Positions 25,752 to 34,615 of a stretch of DNA of 64,000 nt are shown here, piece by piece (the first letter of the stretch is position 1; every line of letters begins with the position of its first letter). The DNA is from Eudoraea sp. (GTDB lineage Bacteria; Bacteroidota; Bacteroidia; Flavobacteriales; Flavobacteriaceae). Below the pieces are notes generated by a model. It had not been told where the DNA came from and ran no database searches. It saw only the letters and a list, made by a program, of their open reading frames with translations. The translations under genes and the position numbers were made by a program. The stretch covers positions 1 through 64,000 of the forward strand of contig JAHEHU010000003.1 of the NCBI GenBank assembly GCA_024639765.1, given 5' to 3'.

Positions 25752-26219
25752 TCAATTCGACTTTACTTTAACAGTCCATTCAAAACTGAATTCAGATACC
25801 GTAGTCCCTTCCTCATTGAGGCCCTTAGAATTCATCCAAAAGGTATGCCCCTCCCCTGTTGTGATCGTTTTGTTCAAAGCTTCACGAATTTTATGACCGT
25901 CTGTACAAGTAAAGGTTATTCTCCCTGTGGCCTTTTTAGTAAAGGAACCTTTATTATTAATCACAAGCATGGAAATAGGTTTTCCGCTCTGACGAATATG
26001 ACGACTCACCATAACACCCGTACTTAATTCGGCAGCCATGCCCTGTACCGCCCAAAACATTGATCTGAAAGGATTCTGATTAACCCACCTGTGTGTTACG
26101 GTGACCACTGCCTTATCTTCATCAATGGCTCTCAATCGCACACCGCACCACCACGCAGCAGGTAATTTGAAAAACAGAAAAGCATTGATTTTAGTGACAT
26201 TAGCACCCATTAGACCCAC
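25752..26219 (-). CDS. DUF4442 hotdog-fold protein
   Basis: The 155-residue product matches DUF4442, a thioesterase-like hotdog family. It shows PAAWWCGVRLRAID, the VTVTHRWVNQNPFRSMFWAVQGMAAEL helix region (the conserved NPFxSMFWAxQxMAAE) and a C-terminal beta strand pair. A second in-frame Met (MGLMGAN) is also a possible start. The enzyme's substrate is unknown. It is the first gene of the leftward run. Confidence 0.88.
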   Translation of the reverse strand: MGLMGANVTKINAFLFFKLPAAWWCGVRLRAIDEDKAVVTVTHRWVNQNPFRSMFWAVQGMAAELSTGVMVSRHIRQSGKPISMLVINNKGSFTKKATGRITFTCTDGHKIREALNKTITTGEGHTFWMNSKGLNEEGTTVSEFSFEWTVKVKSN

Positions 26220-26291
26220 TATTTGGGCTTAAAAGTACCCAAAATTCTTTAATTATATAATGTTAAATATATGTTAAATTATAGTACTATG

Positions 26292-26325
26292 TTTTGCATA
26301 ATACCTTCTTTTAGATATATATTTG
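26292..26325 (+). promoter_or_regulatory. Promoter of the DUF4870 gene
   Basis: TTTTG (292-296) and a perfect -7 element TATATTTG (26318-26325) are separated by 21 bases, the textbook Bacteroidota vegetative promoter. Transcription would start near 26333, about 12 bases before the ATG at 26345. Confidence 0.65.
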
Positions 26326-26344
26326 CATAAGAAACTAATATGTC

Positions 26345-26824
26345 ATGGCAGAAACCTTATCAAAACACGAAAAAAACTTGTCGGCGGCGATTCATGCATC
26401 CACCTTTAGCAGGTTCTTTGTTCCTTTTGGCAACATCTTGTTACCACTTGTATTTTGGCTTGCCAACCGCAATGACTCAGCCTATGTTGACTATAATGGA
26501 AAGCAGGCACTTAACTTTCAGATCAGCTTATTTCTGTATTCCATTGTTTTTGGCGTAATCTCCATTCCTTTTTTCTTTGGCTTCTTTCCTGATTTTTTTG
26601 AACATGGATTTATGAACTGGGGAGATTGGAATCGCTTTAATGGAGTAAACGTTAATTTAAATTGGGCCGATTTTCCTTTTCGCCGAATCTGGCCATTAGG
26701 CTTGGCCGGAATTATACCAGTGGCACTATTTATTGTCAATGTGGTATACACCATCTTGGCTACCTTACGAACCAATGAGGGACAGGTATTTAAATACCCC
26801 ATAACCATACCTTTTATAAAGTAA
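26345..26824 (+). CDS. DUF4870 domain membrane protein
   Basis: The 159-residue product has about three membrane spans. It contains the DUF4870 signature: NILLPLVFWLANRNDSAYVDYNGKQALNFQIS, with a C-terminal TILATLRTNEGQVFKYPITIPF. The family function is unknown. It opens a rightward cluster (DUF4870, PadR, PspC, head-GIN), common in Flavobacteriaceae, which may sense or respond to envelope stress. Confidence 0.9.
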   Translation: MAETLSKHEKNLSAAIHASTFSRFFVPFGNILLPLVFWLANRNDSAYVDYNGKQALNFQISLFLYSIVFGVISIPFFFGFFPDFFEHGFMNWGDWNRFNGVNVNLNWADFPFRRIWPLGLAGIIPVALFIVNVVYTILATLRTNEGQVFKYPITIPFIK

Positions 26825-26958
26825 ATAATTCTGAAGCAGTTTATTCATCAATCGATCATCAGTACAGAACATCAAATGAACCATCAAAAAACGAACAGTT
26901 AACCCAGTGCTAAAAAATTCGGCTCATCACCGGATAGCATGCAACAGAAGTTAAAATT

Positions 26959-27300
26959 ATGAACATAGAAAACACAAAAGCACAGATGCGTAAAGGGGTG
27001 CTAGAATATTGTATCTTATCTATCCTGCAAGAGGAAGATAAGTATACTTCTGAAATTCTGGACACGCTAAAAGACGCAAAAATGCTGGTAGTGGAAGGTA
27101 CTATCTACCCACTGCTTACCAGATTGAAAAATGCGGGATTGCTGAATTACCGCTGGGAAGAATCTACTTCCGGGCCGCCCAGAAAATATTATGGGCTTAC
27201 AGAAACCGGTAAAATGTTCCTTAAAGAATTGGATACAACCTGGGACGAATTAAGAAATGCCGTGAATTTGGTTACCAACGCTAAAAAAACGAAAAAATGA
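26959..27300 (+). CDS. PadR-family transcriptional regulator
   Basis: The 113-residue product is a winged-helix PadR protein: RKGVLEYCILSILQ, then a wing with GTIYPLLTRLKNAGLL, and the ESTSGPPRKYYGLTETGK motif. PadR proteins usually repress nearby operons and respond to small ligands or phosphorylation. Its stop overlaps the next ATG (ATGA), so regulator and PspC-domain protein are translationally coupled, suggesting that it controls its own operon. Confidence 0.93.
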   Translation: MNIENTKAQMRKGVLEYCILSILQEEDKYTSEILDTLKDAKMLVVEGTIYPLLTRLKNAGLLNYRWEESTSGPPRKYYGLTETGKMFLKELDTTWDELRNAVNLVTNAKKTKK

Positions 27301-29030
27301 ACAAAACAGTCAATATAAATCTTGCCAATGTCCTTTTTCATATTGATGAAGAGGCATTTAAGAAACTACAACGGTATTTGGAGGCCATAAAAAGGTCCTT
27401 CTCAGGAACAACTGGTAGCGAGGAGATCATTGCTGATATTGAAGCCCGTATCGCCGAACTATTTCAGGAAAGAATGGAGAGTGATCGTCAGGTCATTACC
27501 ATGAAAGAGGTAGATGCCGTGATCAAAGTTATGGGGCAACCCGAGGACTACCAGGTAGATGAAGATATCTTCGAAGATGCTCCTAAGTCGGGTCCAGCTG
27601 AGACTACGCGCACCAAGAAATTGTATCGGGATATAGATAATAAGTACCTAGGTGGGGTCTGTGCCGGATTAGAACACTATTTTGGAATTGATTCCCTTTG
27701 GATTCGACTCATATTTATATTCCTGGCCATCTTTACCGGATTTGGTTTTATAGCCTACATCCTGCTGTGGATCTTGGTACCAGAGGCAGCCACTACCTCC
27801 CAAAAGCTAGATATGAAAGGGAAACCTGTCAATATTAGCAACATTGAAAAAAAAATCAAGGAAGGATATGAGGATGTTGCCGAAAAGGTAAAAGGGGTAG
27901 ATTATGATAAAATGGGTAACAAGGTAAAAAGCAGTGGTCGTACATTTTTTGATGCCTTAGCCAGCTTTATTATGTTCTGCTTCAAGGTTTTTGCGAAATT
28001 CATTGGGATCATCTTGATCATAACGGGAGCCGCTACCCTTATCGGATTGTTTATTGGGATGTTTACCGTAGGAATTCTAGATGTGATTCATATTCCCGGT
28101 ATTGATTTCTACGAAATGGTAAATGCTACAGGGGCACCGGTTTGGTTGATCTCCCTGCTCACATTCTTTGCCGTGGGTATCCCATTCTTTTTCCTGCTTT
28201 ATCTGGGCTTGAAAATCCTGGTAAATAATCTGAAGTCTATTGGAAACGTTATCAAATTTTCCTTGCTGGGTCTGTGGTTGATCTCCATTATTAGTCTGAT
28301 CGTCTTCGGTATAAAAGAAGCTGCGGCCCATGCGTACTCTGGCAGCACTACGGTAAAGGAAACCTTATATTTTCCTGCAGCTCAGGACACGCTGTTGATA
28401 AGGGCTACAAGCGGTGAACTCTTTGATAATCAGGAAGATATAGGGATCAATAATATGACCTTAAGTTACGATGAAAATGGAGAGCGCGTGCTGTTCACGG
28501 ACGACATTCGCTTCGATATATCTAAATCTAGTGACTCCCTTTCCTATATTAGGATCAGGAAAGATGCCAATGGCAGTTCCACCTCCGACGCCAGGGAACG
28601 TGCAGGCAACATTCAATATAGCTACACGCTCGAGGGAAACACACTTTCTGTGAGCAATTATCTTTACACAGCCATTAAAAATAAGGTAAGAGATCAGGAG
28701 GTGCGGGTAACCCTATCCGTACCTGCCGGAACTTATCTGAAATTTGATGCCGGAATGCGTCGCTATATGGGAAGAGTTACGCGCTACGACAGGGACATGT
28801 ACCGCGGAGATATCGTGGATCATCTATGGTTAATGGGGAATAATGGGGAATTGGAATGCCTGGATTGTTCTGAAAATTCAAAAGGAGTACGATGGAATGA
28901 TGACGATGAAGGTCGCATCATTATTGATCAAGAAGGAGTTGATATCGATATTAAGGATGGTGGTGATTCCTTCAAATTAAAGATCGATGAGAACGGAGTT
29001 GAGATCAAATCTGATGACGGTGGGCGATAG
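27297..29030 (+). CDS. PspC-domain membrane protein with head-GIN-like tail
   Basis: The 577-residue product has a conserved N-terminal soluble region (about 1-85: NINLANVLFHIDEEAFKKLQ and ADIEARIAELFQERM). A PspC domain follows (about 105-160: LYRDIDNKYLGGVCAGLEHYFG and VPEA), then three to four further spans (about 220-350). The C-terminal half outside the membrane (about 360-577) is beta-rich and ends in alternating D/G/E motifs, resembling the head-GIN/DUF2807 fold of the next gene's product. PspC acts in the phage-shock response in Proteobacteria. Coupled to PadR by ATGA. Confidence 0.9.
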   Translation: MNKTVNINLANVLFHIDEEAFKKLQRYLEAIKRSFSGTTGSEEIIADIEARIAELFQERMESDRQVITMKEVDAVIKVMGQPEDYQVDEDIFEDAPKSGPAETTRTKKLYRDIDNKYLGGVCAGLEHYFGIDSLWIRLIFIFLAIFTGFGFIAYILLWILVPEAATTSQKLDMKGKPVNISNIEKKIKEGYEDVAEKVKGVDYDKMGNKVKSSGRTFFDALASFIMFCFKVFAKFIGIILIITGAATLIGLFIGMFTVGILDVIHIPGIDFYEMVNATGAPVWLISLLTFFAVGIPFFFLLYLGLKILVNNLKSIGNVIKFSLLGLWLISIISLIVFGIKEAAAHAYSGSTTVKETLYFPAAQDTLLIRATSGELFDNQEDIGINNMTLSYDENGERVLFTDDIRFDISKSSDSLSYIRIRKDANGSSTSDARERAGNIQYSYTLEGNTLSVSNYLYTAIKNKVRDQEVRVTLSVPAGTYLKFDAGMRRYMGRVTRYDRDMYRGDIVDHLWLMGNNGELECLDCSENSKGVRWNDDDEGRIIIDQEGVDIDIKDGGDSFKLKIDENGVEIKSDDGGR

Positions 29031-29097
29031 AATGACAATTCATCCATATTTATCAACAATTGGGTATTTGAAACTACCCGAAGTACCAATTAGAAAA

Positions 29098-29105
29098 TAT
29101 ATTTG
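29098..29105 (+). promoter_or_regulatory. Candidate -7 element before the head-GIN gene
   Basis: TATATTTG is a perfect TAnnTTTG. The nearest upstream TTG (29068-29070) is 27 bases away, a little too far. A GGGTA/TACCC hairpin lies at 29062-29079. This could give the head-GIN gene its own transcript beside read-through from the PspC operon. Confidence 0.4.
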
Positions 29106-29168
29106 ACCTAACAATAATTACTAACAATCTAAAGGAATAAAATATCATTCCGAATAAAAAGTAACATC

Positions 29169-29891
29169 ATGACAACACTAGCTAGAATTGCAATTGCCGT
29201 ACTAATGGCCCTTTTCTTATCTTCCTGTGCTTTCGATATGAATTTTGGTTCAGGAAAGAGAGGTAACGGAGAAGTAGCCAAAGAAGAAAGAGAAGTGTAT
29301 GAGGAATTCACGGAAATATCTGCATCTGAAGGTTTAGATGTGTATGTAACCCAGGGAGATGATTACGCCATTGAAGTAGAAGCCGATGAGAACATTATTG
29401 ATCTCATTGGTACTGACATTAAGAATGGGAAACTTAAGATCCACGCCATAGAGAATATTGGCAGGGCCACCAAGAGGATCCATGTTTCCTTACCATCTGT
29501 AACCAGCCTCCGTGCTTCCAGTGGGGCCGATCTTGTTACGCAAAATGTGATCAGAGCCAACAATATATCATTGGACGCCAGCAGTGGAGCAGGAATGAAA
29601 ATAGCCCTGGTAGCAGAAGAAGTAGATGCAGACAGCAGCAGTGGGGCAGGCATAAGATTAGAAGGCGAAGCGGTAGTATTTTATGCGGATGCGAGTAGCG
29701 GTTCGGATATCAGAGCAAAAGATTTTGCTGTGCGTACCTGTCATGCAGATGCCAGCAGCGGAGCTGACATTTCGGTCAATGTCTCCGAGAGGCTGATAGC
29801 CGATGCCAGCAGTGGAGCCGATATATCATATGCCGGCAACCCGGATGTACAGAAAAACAAATCCTATTCTGGCAGTGTCCGTAGAAACTAA
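29169..29891 (+). CDS. Head-GIN domain (DUF2807) lipoprotein
   Basis: The 240-residue product has a lipoprotein signal ending SSC (Cys20). The mature part is a DUF2807/head-GIN beta-helix: FTEISASEGLDVYVTQGDDYAIEVEADENI opens it, and then the repeated DASSGADI-type motif (at least five copies of D-A/S-SSG-A/S) marks turns of a right-handed beta solenoid. Such proteins are anchored outside the cytoplasm. Function unknown; its neighbours suggest a link to envelope stress. Confidence 0.9.
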   Translation: MTTLARIAIAVLMALFLSSCAFDMNFGSGKRGNGEVAKEEREVYEEFTEISASEGLDVYVTQGDDYAIEVEADENIIDLIGTDIKNGKLKIHAIENIGRATKRIHVSLPSVTSLRASSGADLVTQNVIRANNISLDASSGAGMKIALVAEEVDADSSSGAGIRLEGEAVVFYADASSGSDIRAKDFAVRTCHADASSGADISVNVSERLIADASSGADISYAGNPDVQKNKSYSGSVRRN

Positions 29892-29918
29892 CTATACCAA
29901 TTTCCAACCATGATTATT

Positions 29919-29945
29919 AACCCTGAATATTCCTTCAGGGTTTTT
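29919..29945 (+). terminator. Rho-independent terminator
   Basis: AACCCTGAA-N6-TTCAGGGTT is a perfect 9-bp stem, and its right arm runs into five Ts. It closes the PadR/PspC/head-GIN cluster. Confidence 0.88.
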
Positions 29946-29990
29946 ATCTGTGTTGAACCGCTTTGTTTATCTTAGGGATAAATTTCACCC

Positions 29991-31004
29991 ATGCAACTTA
30001 AGCTTAGCTCTCACAAACTCCAACTTAAACACACCTTTACAATTTCGAGGGAGTCACATATTACCCAGGACACACTTATTGTACACCTTGGGTATCAAGG
30101 TAAAACAGGCTACGGAGAAGCCACATCCAATCCATATTATGGACATACCTTGAAAAGCCTGCAAAAGGAAATTGAAGCCCTTAGATCCGAGATAGAGAAG
30201 TATCCGTTTTCAGAACCCGAAGTATTTCATACATGGCTATCTAAAAAAGAACTGAGTTCCTTTGCATTATGTGCTTTAGACCTTGCGGCTCACGATCTAT
30301 ATGGGAAACTCAGGAATAAACCCTTATATGAACTTTGGGGCACTTCCAATAAAAGCTATCCTAAAACGAATTACACCATTGGAATAGATACCATTGAAAA
30401 GATGGTTGAAAAAATGAAGGAAACACCATGGCCCATTTACAAGATCAAATTGGGAACCAAGGAAGATGTGGATATTGTCCGGGAACTACGAAAACACAGT
30501 AATGCTATTTTTAGAATAGATGCAAACGGAGCCTGGTCTGCGGCGCAGACAATAGCCATAGCTCCTACCCTTAAAGAACTAGGTGTTGAATTTATTGAAC
30601 AACCCCTGAAAGCTGATGATTGGAGCGGTATGGAGAAGGTTGCCCATCATTCTGTGCTTCCAGTTATCGCAGATGAGAGTTGCCTTGTTGAAGCAGATGT
30701 TGACCATTGTGCCTTGCATTTTAATGGGATCAACATTAAACTTACCAAATGTGGTGGGCTTACGCCGGCACTGCGCATGATTAAGCGAGGCAAAAAACTG
30801 GGGCTAAAGATCATGGTTGGCTGCATGACAGAATCTACCGTAGGAATCTCAGCCATAGGCCAGTTATTGCCTCAATTAGATTATGTTGATATGGATGGAC
30901 CATTATTAATCACGAACGATATTGCAACGGGGATAGAGATATTGAACAATGCAAGTATTAAATTCCCTGCTACAGGTGGTAGTGGTATAAGGTTGAAATC
31001 ATGA
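29991..31004 (+). CDS. Dipeptide epimerase (enolase superfamily)
   Basis: The 337-residue product matches L-Ala-D/L-Glu-type dipeptide epimerases. Catalytic acid/base lysines are K151/K153 (KIKLG) and K250 (INIK), and the Mg2+ ligands are D177 (RIDAN), E203 (FIEQPL) and D228 (VIADES). Such enzymes epimerise Ala-Glu from peptidoglycan turnover, but substrate scope varies and cannot be fixed by motif. Its stop overlaps the start of the next gene by four bases (ATGA), so the two are likely to act in one pathway. Confidence 0.92.
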   Translation: MQLKLSSHKLQLKHTFTISRESHITQDTLIVHLGYQGKTGYGEATSNPYYGHTLKSLQKEIEALRSEIEKYPFSEPEVFHTWLSKKELSSFALCALDLAAHDLYGKLRNKPLYELWGTSNKSYPKTNYTIGIDTIEKMVEKMKETPWPIYKIKLGTKEDVDIVRELRKHSNAIFRIDANGAWSAAQTIAIAPTLKELGVEFIEQPLKADDWSGMEKVAHHSVLPVIADESCLVEADVDHCALHFNGINIKLTKCGGLTPALRMIKRGKKLGLKIMVGCMTESTVGISAIGQLLPQLDYVDMDGPLLITNDIATGIEILNNASIKFPATGGSGIRLKS

Positions 31005-32047
31005 AAGTAGAGGTATCTGAATATCCGGGAAGAATGGTGAACGTAAACGGTACATCCTTCCTATACTTTGGTGGCACATCCTATTTAGGAGTACACACAG
31101 ATCCGGAATTTCGAGATCTGGTGCTGCGCTCGGTCAGGCAATATGGTTCTAACTATGGTGCTTCCAGGAGATCGAATGTGCAATTTTCTATTTATGATGA
31201 AGCAGAATCATATATGGCTAACTGGGTAGGAAGTGAAGCCTGCCTCACAATGTCTTCAGGATATTTAGCGGGACAATTGGTAGCCAACCACTTTAATTCC
31301 AACCAATACAAATTATTCTATGCCCCAAACAGTCATTCTGCGCTCTTTAGAACAAATGCCAAACCATTCACAACCTACACCACTTTAAACATTGCACTGA
31401 GAGAACACTTCGATAAAAAGAGAAAAGAGACGCCAGTCATATTTCTGGATGCTATAGATTTTTCTGGGTGCAACTATCCCGATTTTGAAATTCTCAGAAC
31501 CCTGCCTTTAGCCTCATGTATTCTTGTAGTTGATGACTCCCATGGCATTGGGATCGTAGGGGAAGAAGGAGCCGGTGTTTTCAGATACTTATCCTCCATG
31601 CCATGTCTAGAATTTGTTGTTTGTGCTTCGCTGGGCAAAGCTCTGGGCTTGCAAGCCGGGGCAGTATTTGGAAAAACAGAACGAATTGAAGAAATGAAGT
31701 CATCTAATTTTTTTGGAGGGGCCAGCCCGGCAGCGCCCTTTTATCTAGGACATTTTATGGAAGCCAGGGAACTGTATGCTAAAAAACGCAGATTGCTACA
31801 GGATAACATTAAGATATTTTTATCCAATATCATCAATTCAAAGCGATTGAACTTTATGCCAGCGTATCCTGTGTTTGGTTTTTCGGACACACAACTTACA
31901 AACCACTTAAAGCAGCATAAAATCATTATTACAGATTTCAGGTATCCTAATGAGGACACTTTTGCCACCAACAGAATTGTTTTAACAGCTGCCCATACCA
32001 ATGGGGATATTATCTTCCTGTGTGAAGCACTGAATACTTTTGAATAA
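31001..32047 (+). CDS. AONS-family PLP-dependent enzyme
   Basis: The 348-residue product belongs to the alpha-oxoamine synthase / class I-II aminotransferase fold. It has the glycine-rich GTSYLG, YGSNYGASRRSN near the acyl-CoA site, DDSHGIG (D178/D179, H181; PLP ring contact) and K213 in CASLGKALG as the PLP lysine. AONS enzymes condense an amino acid with acyl-CoA. At 348 residues it is shorter than the usual ~390, lacking part of the C-terminal region. It is coupled to the epimerase. Biotin synthesis (bioF) is possible but no other bio gene is present. Confidence 0.85.
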   Translation: MKVEVSEYPGRMVNVNGTSFLYFGGTSYLGVHTDPEFRDLVLRSVRQYGSNYGASRRSNVQFSIYDEAESYMANWVGSEACLTMSSGYLAGQLVANHFNSNQYKLFYAPNSHSALFRTNAKPFTTYTTLNIALREHFDKKRKETPVIFLDAIDFSGCNYPDFEILRTLPLASCILVVDDSHGIGIVGEEGAGVFRYLSSMPCLEFVVCASLGKALGLQAGAVFGKTERIEEMKSSNFFGGASPAAPFYLGHFMEARELYAKKRRLLQDNIKIFLSNIINSKRLNFMPAYPVFGFSDTQLTNHLKQHKIIITDFRYPNEDTFATNRIVLTAAHTNGDIIFLCEALNTFE

Positions 32048-32161
32048 AGTTTTTTGAAAACCTACGCTTTTGTAAAATTTCAATTATTTATAATTACATA
32101 AAAAAATTAACAAAAATATTGTATCTTAATTGTCATTCTTGAAGCACTAAATAATTCAACT

Positions 32162-32605
32162 ATGAGAAATACAATGAAGATCGCCGGCCTGGCTATTATT
32201 TTAATTCTTGCCGCAACGGTACTATCGTCTAAACCAAATACGATGCACTCCATGCAAGGGGTCTGGGAATTACAAAGTTTTTCTAATTGGAATGGTGATG
32301 TCATAGACACAGTGGCCAAAGCCCCGGGTTACAGGCAGGTTAAAATCTATTACAATGGCAAGATCATGTGGTCTCGCTGGGTACCGGGCGATAAACAAGG
32401 CAGATTTGGTTATGGTTCATATCATCTTACAGAAGATGAACTCCATGAAACCATCGAATATGGAGATTTTGAAATGATGCAGGCACTGGACACAATGCGT
32501 GTCTTTGAATTTAAACTAGATTTAAAGGATAATACGTATAGTCAGATCTCGATGGATCAGGATGGAAATCCTACTTTTTCGGAAAATTATATTCGTATCG
32601 ATTAA
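32162..32605 (+). CDS. Secreted lipocalin-like protein
   Basis: The 147-residue product has an N-terminal hydrophobic signal (about 5-22). The mature part opens MQGVWELQSFSNWNGD, typical of the lipocalin-like beta-barrel lipoproteins of Bacteroidota, and continues with IYYNGKIMWSRWVPG and a strand-rich end. The lipocalin assignment is by pattern only. It is followed by a strong bidirectional terminator. Confidence 0.7.
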   Translation: MRNTMKIAGLAIILILAATVLSSKPNTMHSMQGVWELQSFSNWNGDVIDTVAKAPGYRQVKIYYNGKIMWSRWVPGDKQGRFGYGSYHLTEDELHETIEYGDFEMMQALDTMRVFEFKLDLKDNTYSQISMDQDGNPTFSENYIRID

Positions 32606-32622
32606 GGTTTCGTTGAACACAT

Positions 32623-32654
32623 AAAAAAACCCCGATTTGATCGGGGTTTTTTTT
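32623..32654. terminator. Bidirectional terminator between the lipocalin-like gene and trxB
   Basis: AAAACCCCGAT-N3-ATCGGGGTTTT forms an 11-bp stem with T-runs on both strands. It serves both convergent genes. Confidence 0.92.
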
Positions 32655-32679
32655 ATTATCTACGTATAATATTGTTCCA

Positions 32680-33645
32680 TTAATTCACTTCGGCAGGTGC
32701 TTCTATCGTTGCCAGATACCGCTCTGCATCTAGAGCAGCCATACATCCGGTTCCTGCTGCCGTTACTGCTTGCCTGTATTCCTTATCCTGAACATCACCG
32801 CTGGCAAAAACCCCAGGTTTAGAGGTCTTGGTAGTTTTACCTTTGGTGATCAAATAACCGGTATCATCCATTTCAAGTTGCCCCTTGAATATATCTGTAT
32901 TGGGTTTATGACCAATAGCAACGAAAAATCCGGTAATGGGAATTTCCTCTTTTTCACCAGTTTGATTATTAACCATCCGCAAACCTTCAACTACCTGTTC
33001 GCCAAGGATCTCGTCCACCTCAGTATTGAATCGAATATCTATGTTTGGTAAACTTTGCACCCGGTGTTGCATCGCTTTGGAAGCCCTCATTTCATCACGA
33101 CGAATGAGCATGGTTACCTTTTTACAAATATTGGCCAGATAAGAAGCCTCCTCTGCGGCTGTGTCACCCCCACCTACAATGGCAACTTCCTGTCCTTTGT
33201 AGAAAAAGCCATCACAAACTGCACAAGCAGAAACCCCGCCTCCCCGCAAACGTTGTTCACTGGGAATATTCAGGTATTTAGCTGTGGCGCCGGTTGAAAT
33301 GATGACAGTTTCGGCTTCAACTATTTTGGAATCATCAATAGTTACCTTATGAATTCCTCCTTTTTTTGTACTAAACTCCACCGCAGTAGCCATCCCGATG
33401 CGTACCTCTGTTCCAAAACGCTCGGCCTGTTGTTGTAATTGTACCATCATTGTGGGGCCATCAATACCTTCAGGATACCCTGGGAAATTGTCAACTTCTG
33501 TGGTAGTGGTTAATTGCCCTCCGGGTTCCATCCCTGTATACATAACCGGTTTAAGATCTGCCCTTGCTGCATAAATTGCCGCGGTATACCCCGCAGGGCC
33601 CGATCCTAAAATAAGTGTTTTTAATCGTTCTATTTTTTCTGACAT
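32680..33645 (-). CDS. trxB: Thioredoxin-disulfide reductase
   Basis: From ATG 33645 the product is 321 residues. It shows the FAD GSGPAGYTAAIYAARA motif near the start, the redox-active CAVC (about 142-145), the NADPH-binding GGGDTAAEEA motif and the C-terminal GVFASGDVQDKEYRQAVTAAGTG. It passes electrons from NADPH to thioredoxin in the cytoplasm. The frame extends to 33687, but MSEKIERLKT is the expected start. It is convergent with the preceding lipoprotein gene. Confidence 0.95.
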   Translation of the reverse strand: MSEKIERLKTLILGSGPAGYTAAIYAARADLKPVMYTGMEPGGQLTTTTEVDNFPGYPEGIDGPTMMVQLQQQAERFGTEVRIGMATAVEFSTKKGGIHKVTIDDSKIVEAETVIISTGATAKYLNIPSEQRLRGGGVSACAVCDGFFYKGQEVAIVGGGDTAAEEASYLANICKKVTMLIRRDEMRASKAMQHRVQSLPNIDIRFNTEVDEILGEQVVEGLRMVNNQTGEKEEIPITGFFVAIGHKPNTDIFKGQLEMDDTGYLITKGKTTKTSKPGVFASGDVQDKEYRQAVTAAGTGCMAALDAERYLATIEAPAEVN

Positions 33646-33792
33646 ATCACAAACTTCCTTAAAATTCAGGGCATAAATGTAACCCATTCACTACTAAATA
33701 GTACCTCAAAGTTATCAAAAGTTATTATACTCTCATAACTGCTGATCTGGCTTTAAAAAGGATCTTTTTCTGCCAAAAAAGACCAAAATAAA

Positions 33793-34446
33793 TTACAATT
33801 TTGTACCGAAGGCAAGATCGCCGGCATCCCCCAGTCCTGGGATGATATAGCCTTTGCTGGTAAGTTGGTCATCAATGGCAGCGATCCACAAATGTGTAGT
33901 TTCAGGAAAAACAGAGGAAACATGATGTACACCATCCTTGGAACCAATCACTGATATGATATGGATCTGTTTGGGTTCGCCATGTTCTTTTAGGGCTTTT
34001 AGTACATTTTCTAAGGTCCTCCCGGTGGCCAGCATAGGATCTGTTAGTATTAGGATCTTGTTATTAAGATCCGGGGCTGCAAAATATTTAACGATCACTT
34101 CAAACGCATCTCCTCCACCCGGATGGTGCCTGTATGCAGAAATGAACGCATTTTCGGCATGGTCAAAATAATTGAGGAGGCCCTGATGCAACGGCAGACC
34201 AGCTCGGAGCACAGAGCAAAGTACAAACTGATCTGAAGGGATTCTTATGTCTTTTGAACCGAAGGGCGTTCTAACTGTTTTAGTCCTATATTCAAGGGAT
34301 TTGCTCAGTTCATAACTCAAGATCTCTCCCATTCTTTGAATATTCCGACGGAAACGCATCTTATCTTTTTGAATGACCTCATCCCGTATCTCAGCCATGA
34401 ATTGATTTAAGAGCGAATTTTGATCTTCAAAATGATGTACTATCAT
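33793..34446 (-). CDS. upp: Uracil phosphoribosyltransferase
   Basis: The 217-residue product converts uracil and PRPP to UMP in pyrimidine salvage. It shows SDQFVLCSVLRAGLPLHQG, the PRPP-binding loop ILTDPMLATGRTLENVL and the uracil-binding C-terminal DAGDLAFGTKL. Length fits the family. It is monocistronic, preceded by a short AT-rich spacer shared with the sulfite dehydrogenase operon. Confidence 0.95.
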   Translation of the reverse strand: MIVHHFEDQNSLLNQFMAEIRDEVIQKDKMRFRRNIQRMGEILSYELSKSLEYRTKTVRTPFGSKDIRIPSDQFVLCSVLRAGLPLHQGLLNYFDHAENAFISAYRHHPGGGDAFEVIVKYFAAPDLNNKILILTDPMLATGRTLENVLKALKEHGEPKQIHIISVIGSKDGVHHVSSVFPETTHLWIAAIDDQLTSKGYIIPGLGDAGDLAFGTKL

Positions 34447-34576
34447 AGATAGACTAATTTATTCTAAAGATACATGAATGTATTCAAAGCTCTCAATTCT
34501 ACTTTATGAACGTACGGGGATCATTAAAAAACGCAGAATTGTAACAAGAGTTACTTTTCGTAGAACGTATTATTCA

Positions 34577-34584
34577 TAACTTTA
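34577..34584 (+). promoter_or_regulatory. Candidate -7 element of the sulfite dehydrogenase operon
   Basis: TAACTTTA is one mismatch from TAnnTTTG. A TTTTCG at 34555-34560 lies near the -33 position but is not TTG. The ATG is 32 bases further on. Confidence 0.3.
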
Positions 34585-34615
34585 TAAATTAGAAAATTAC
34601 TGTAATTGTTTTTGT

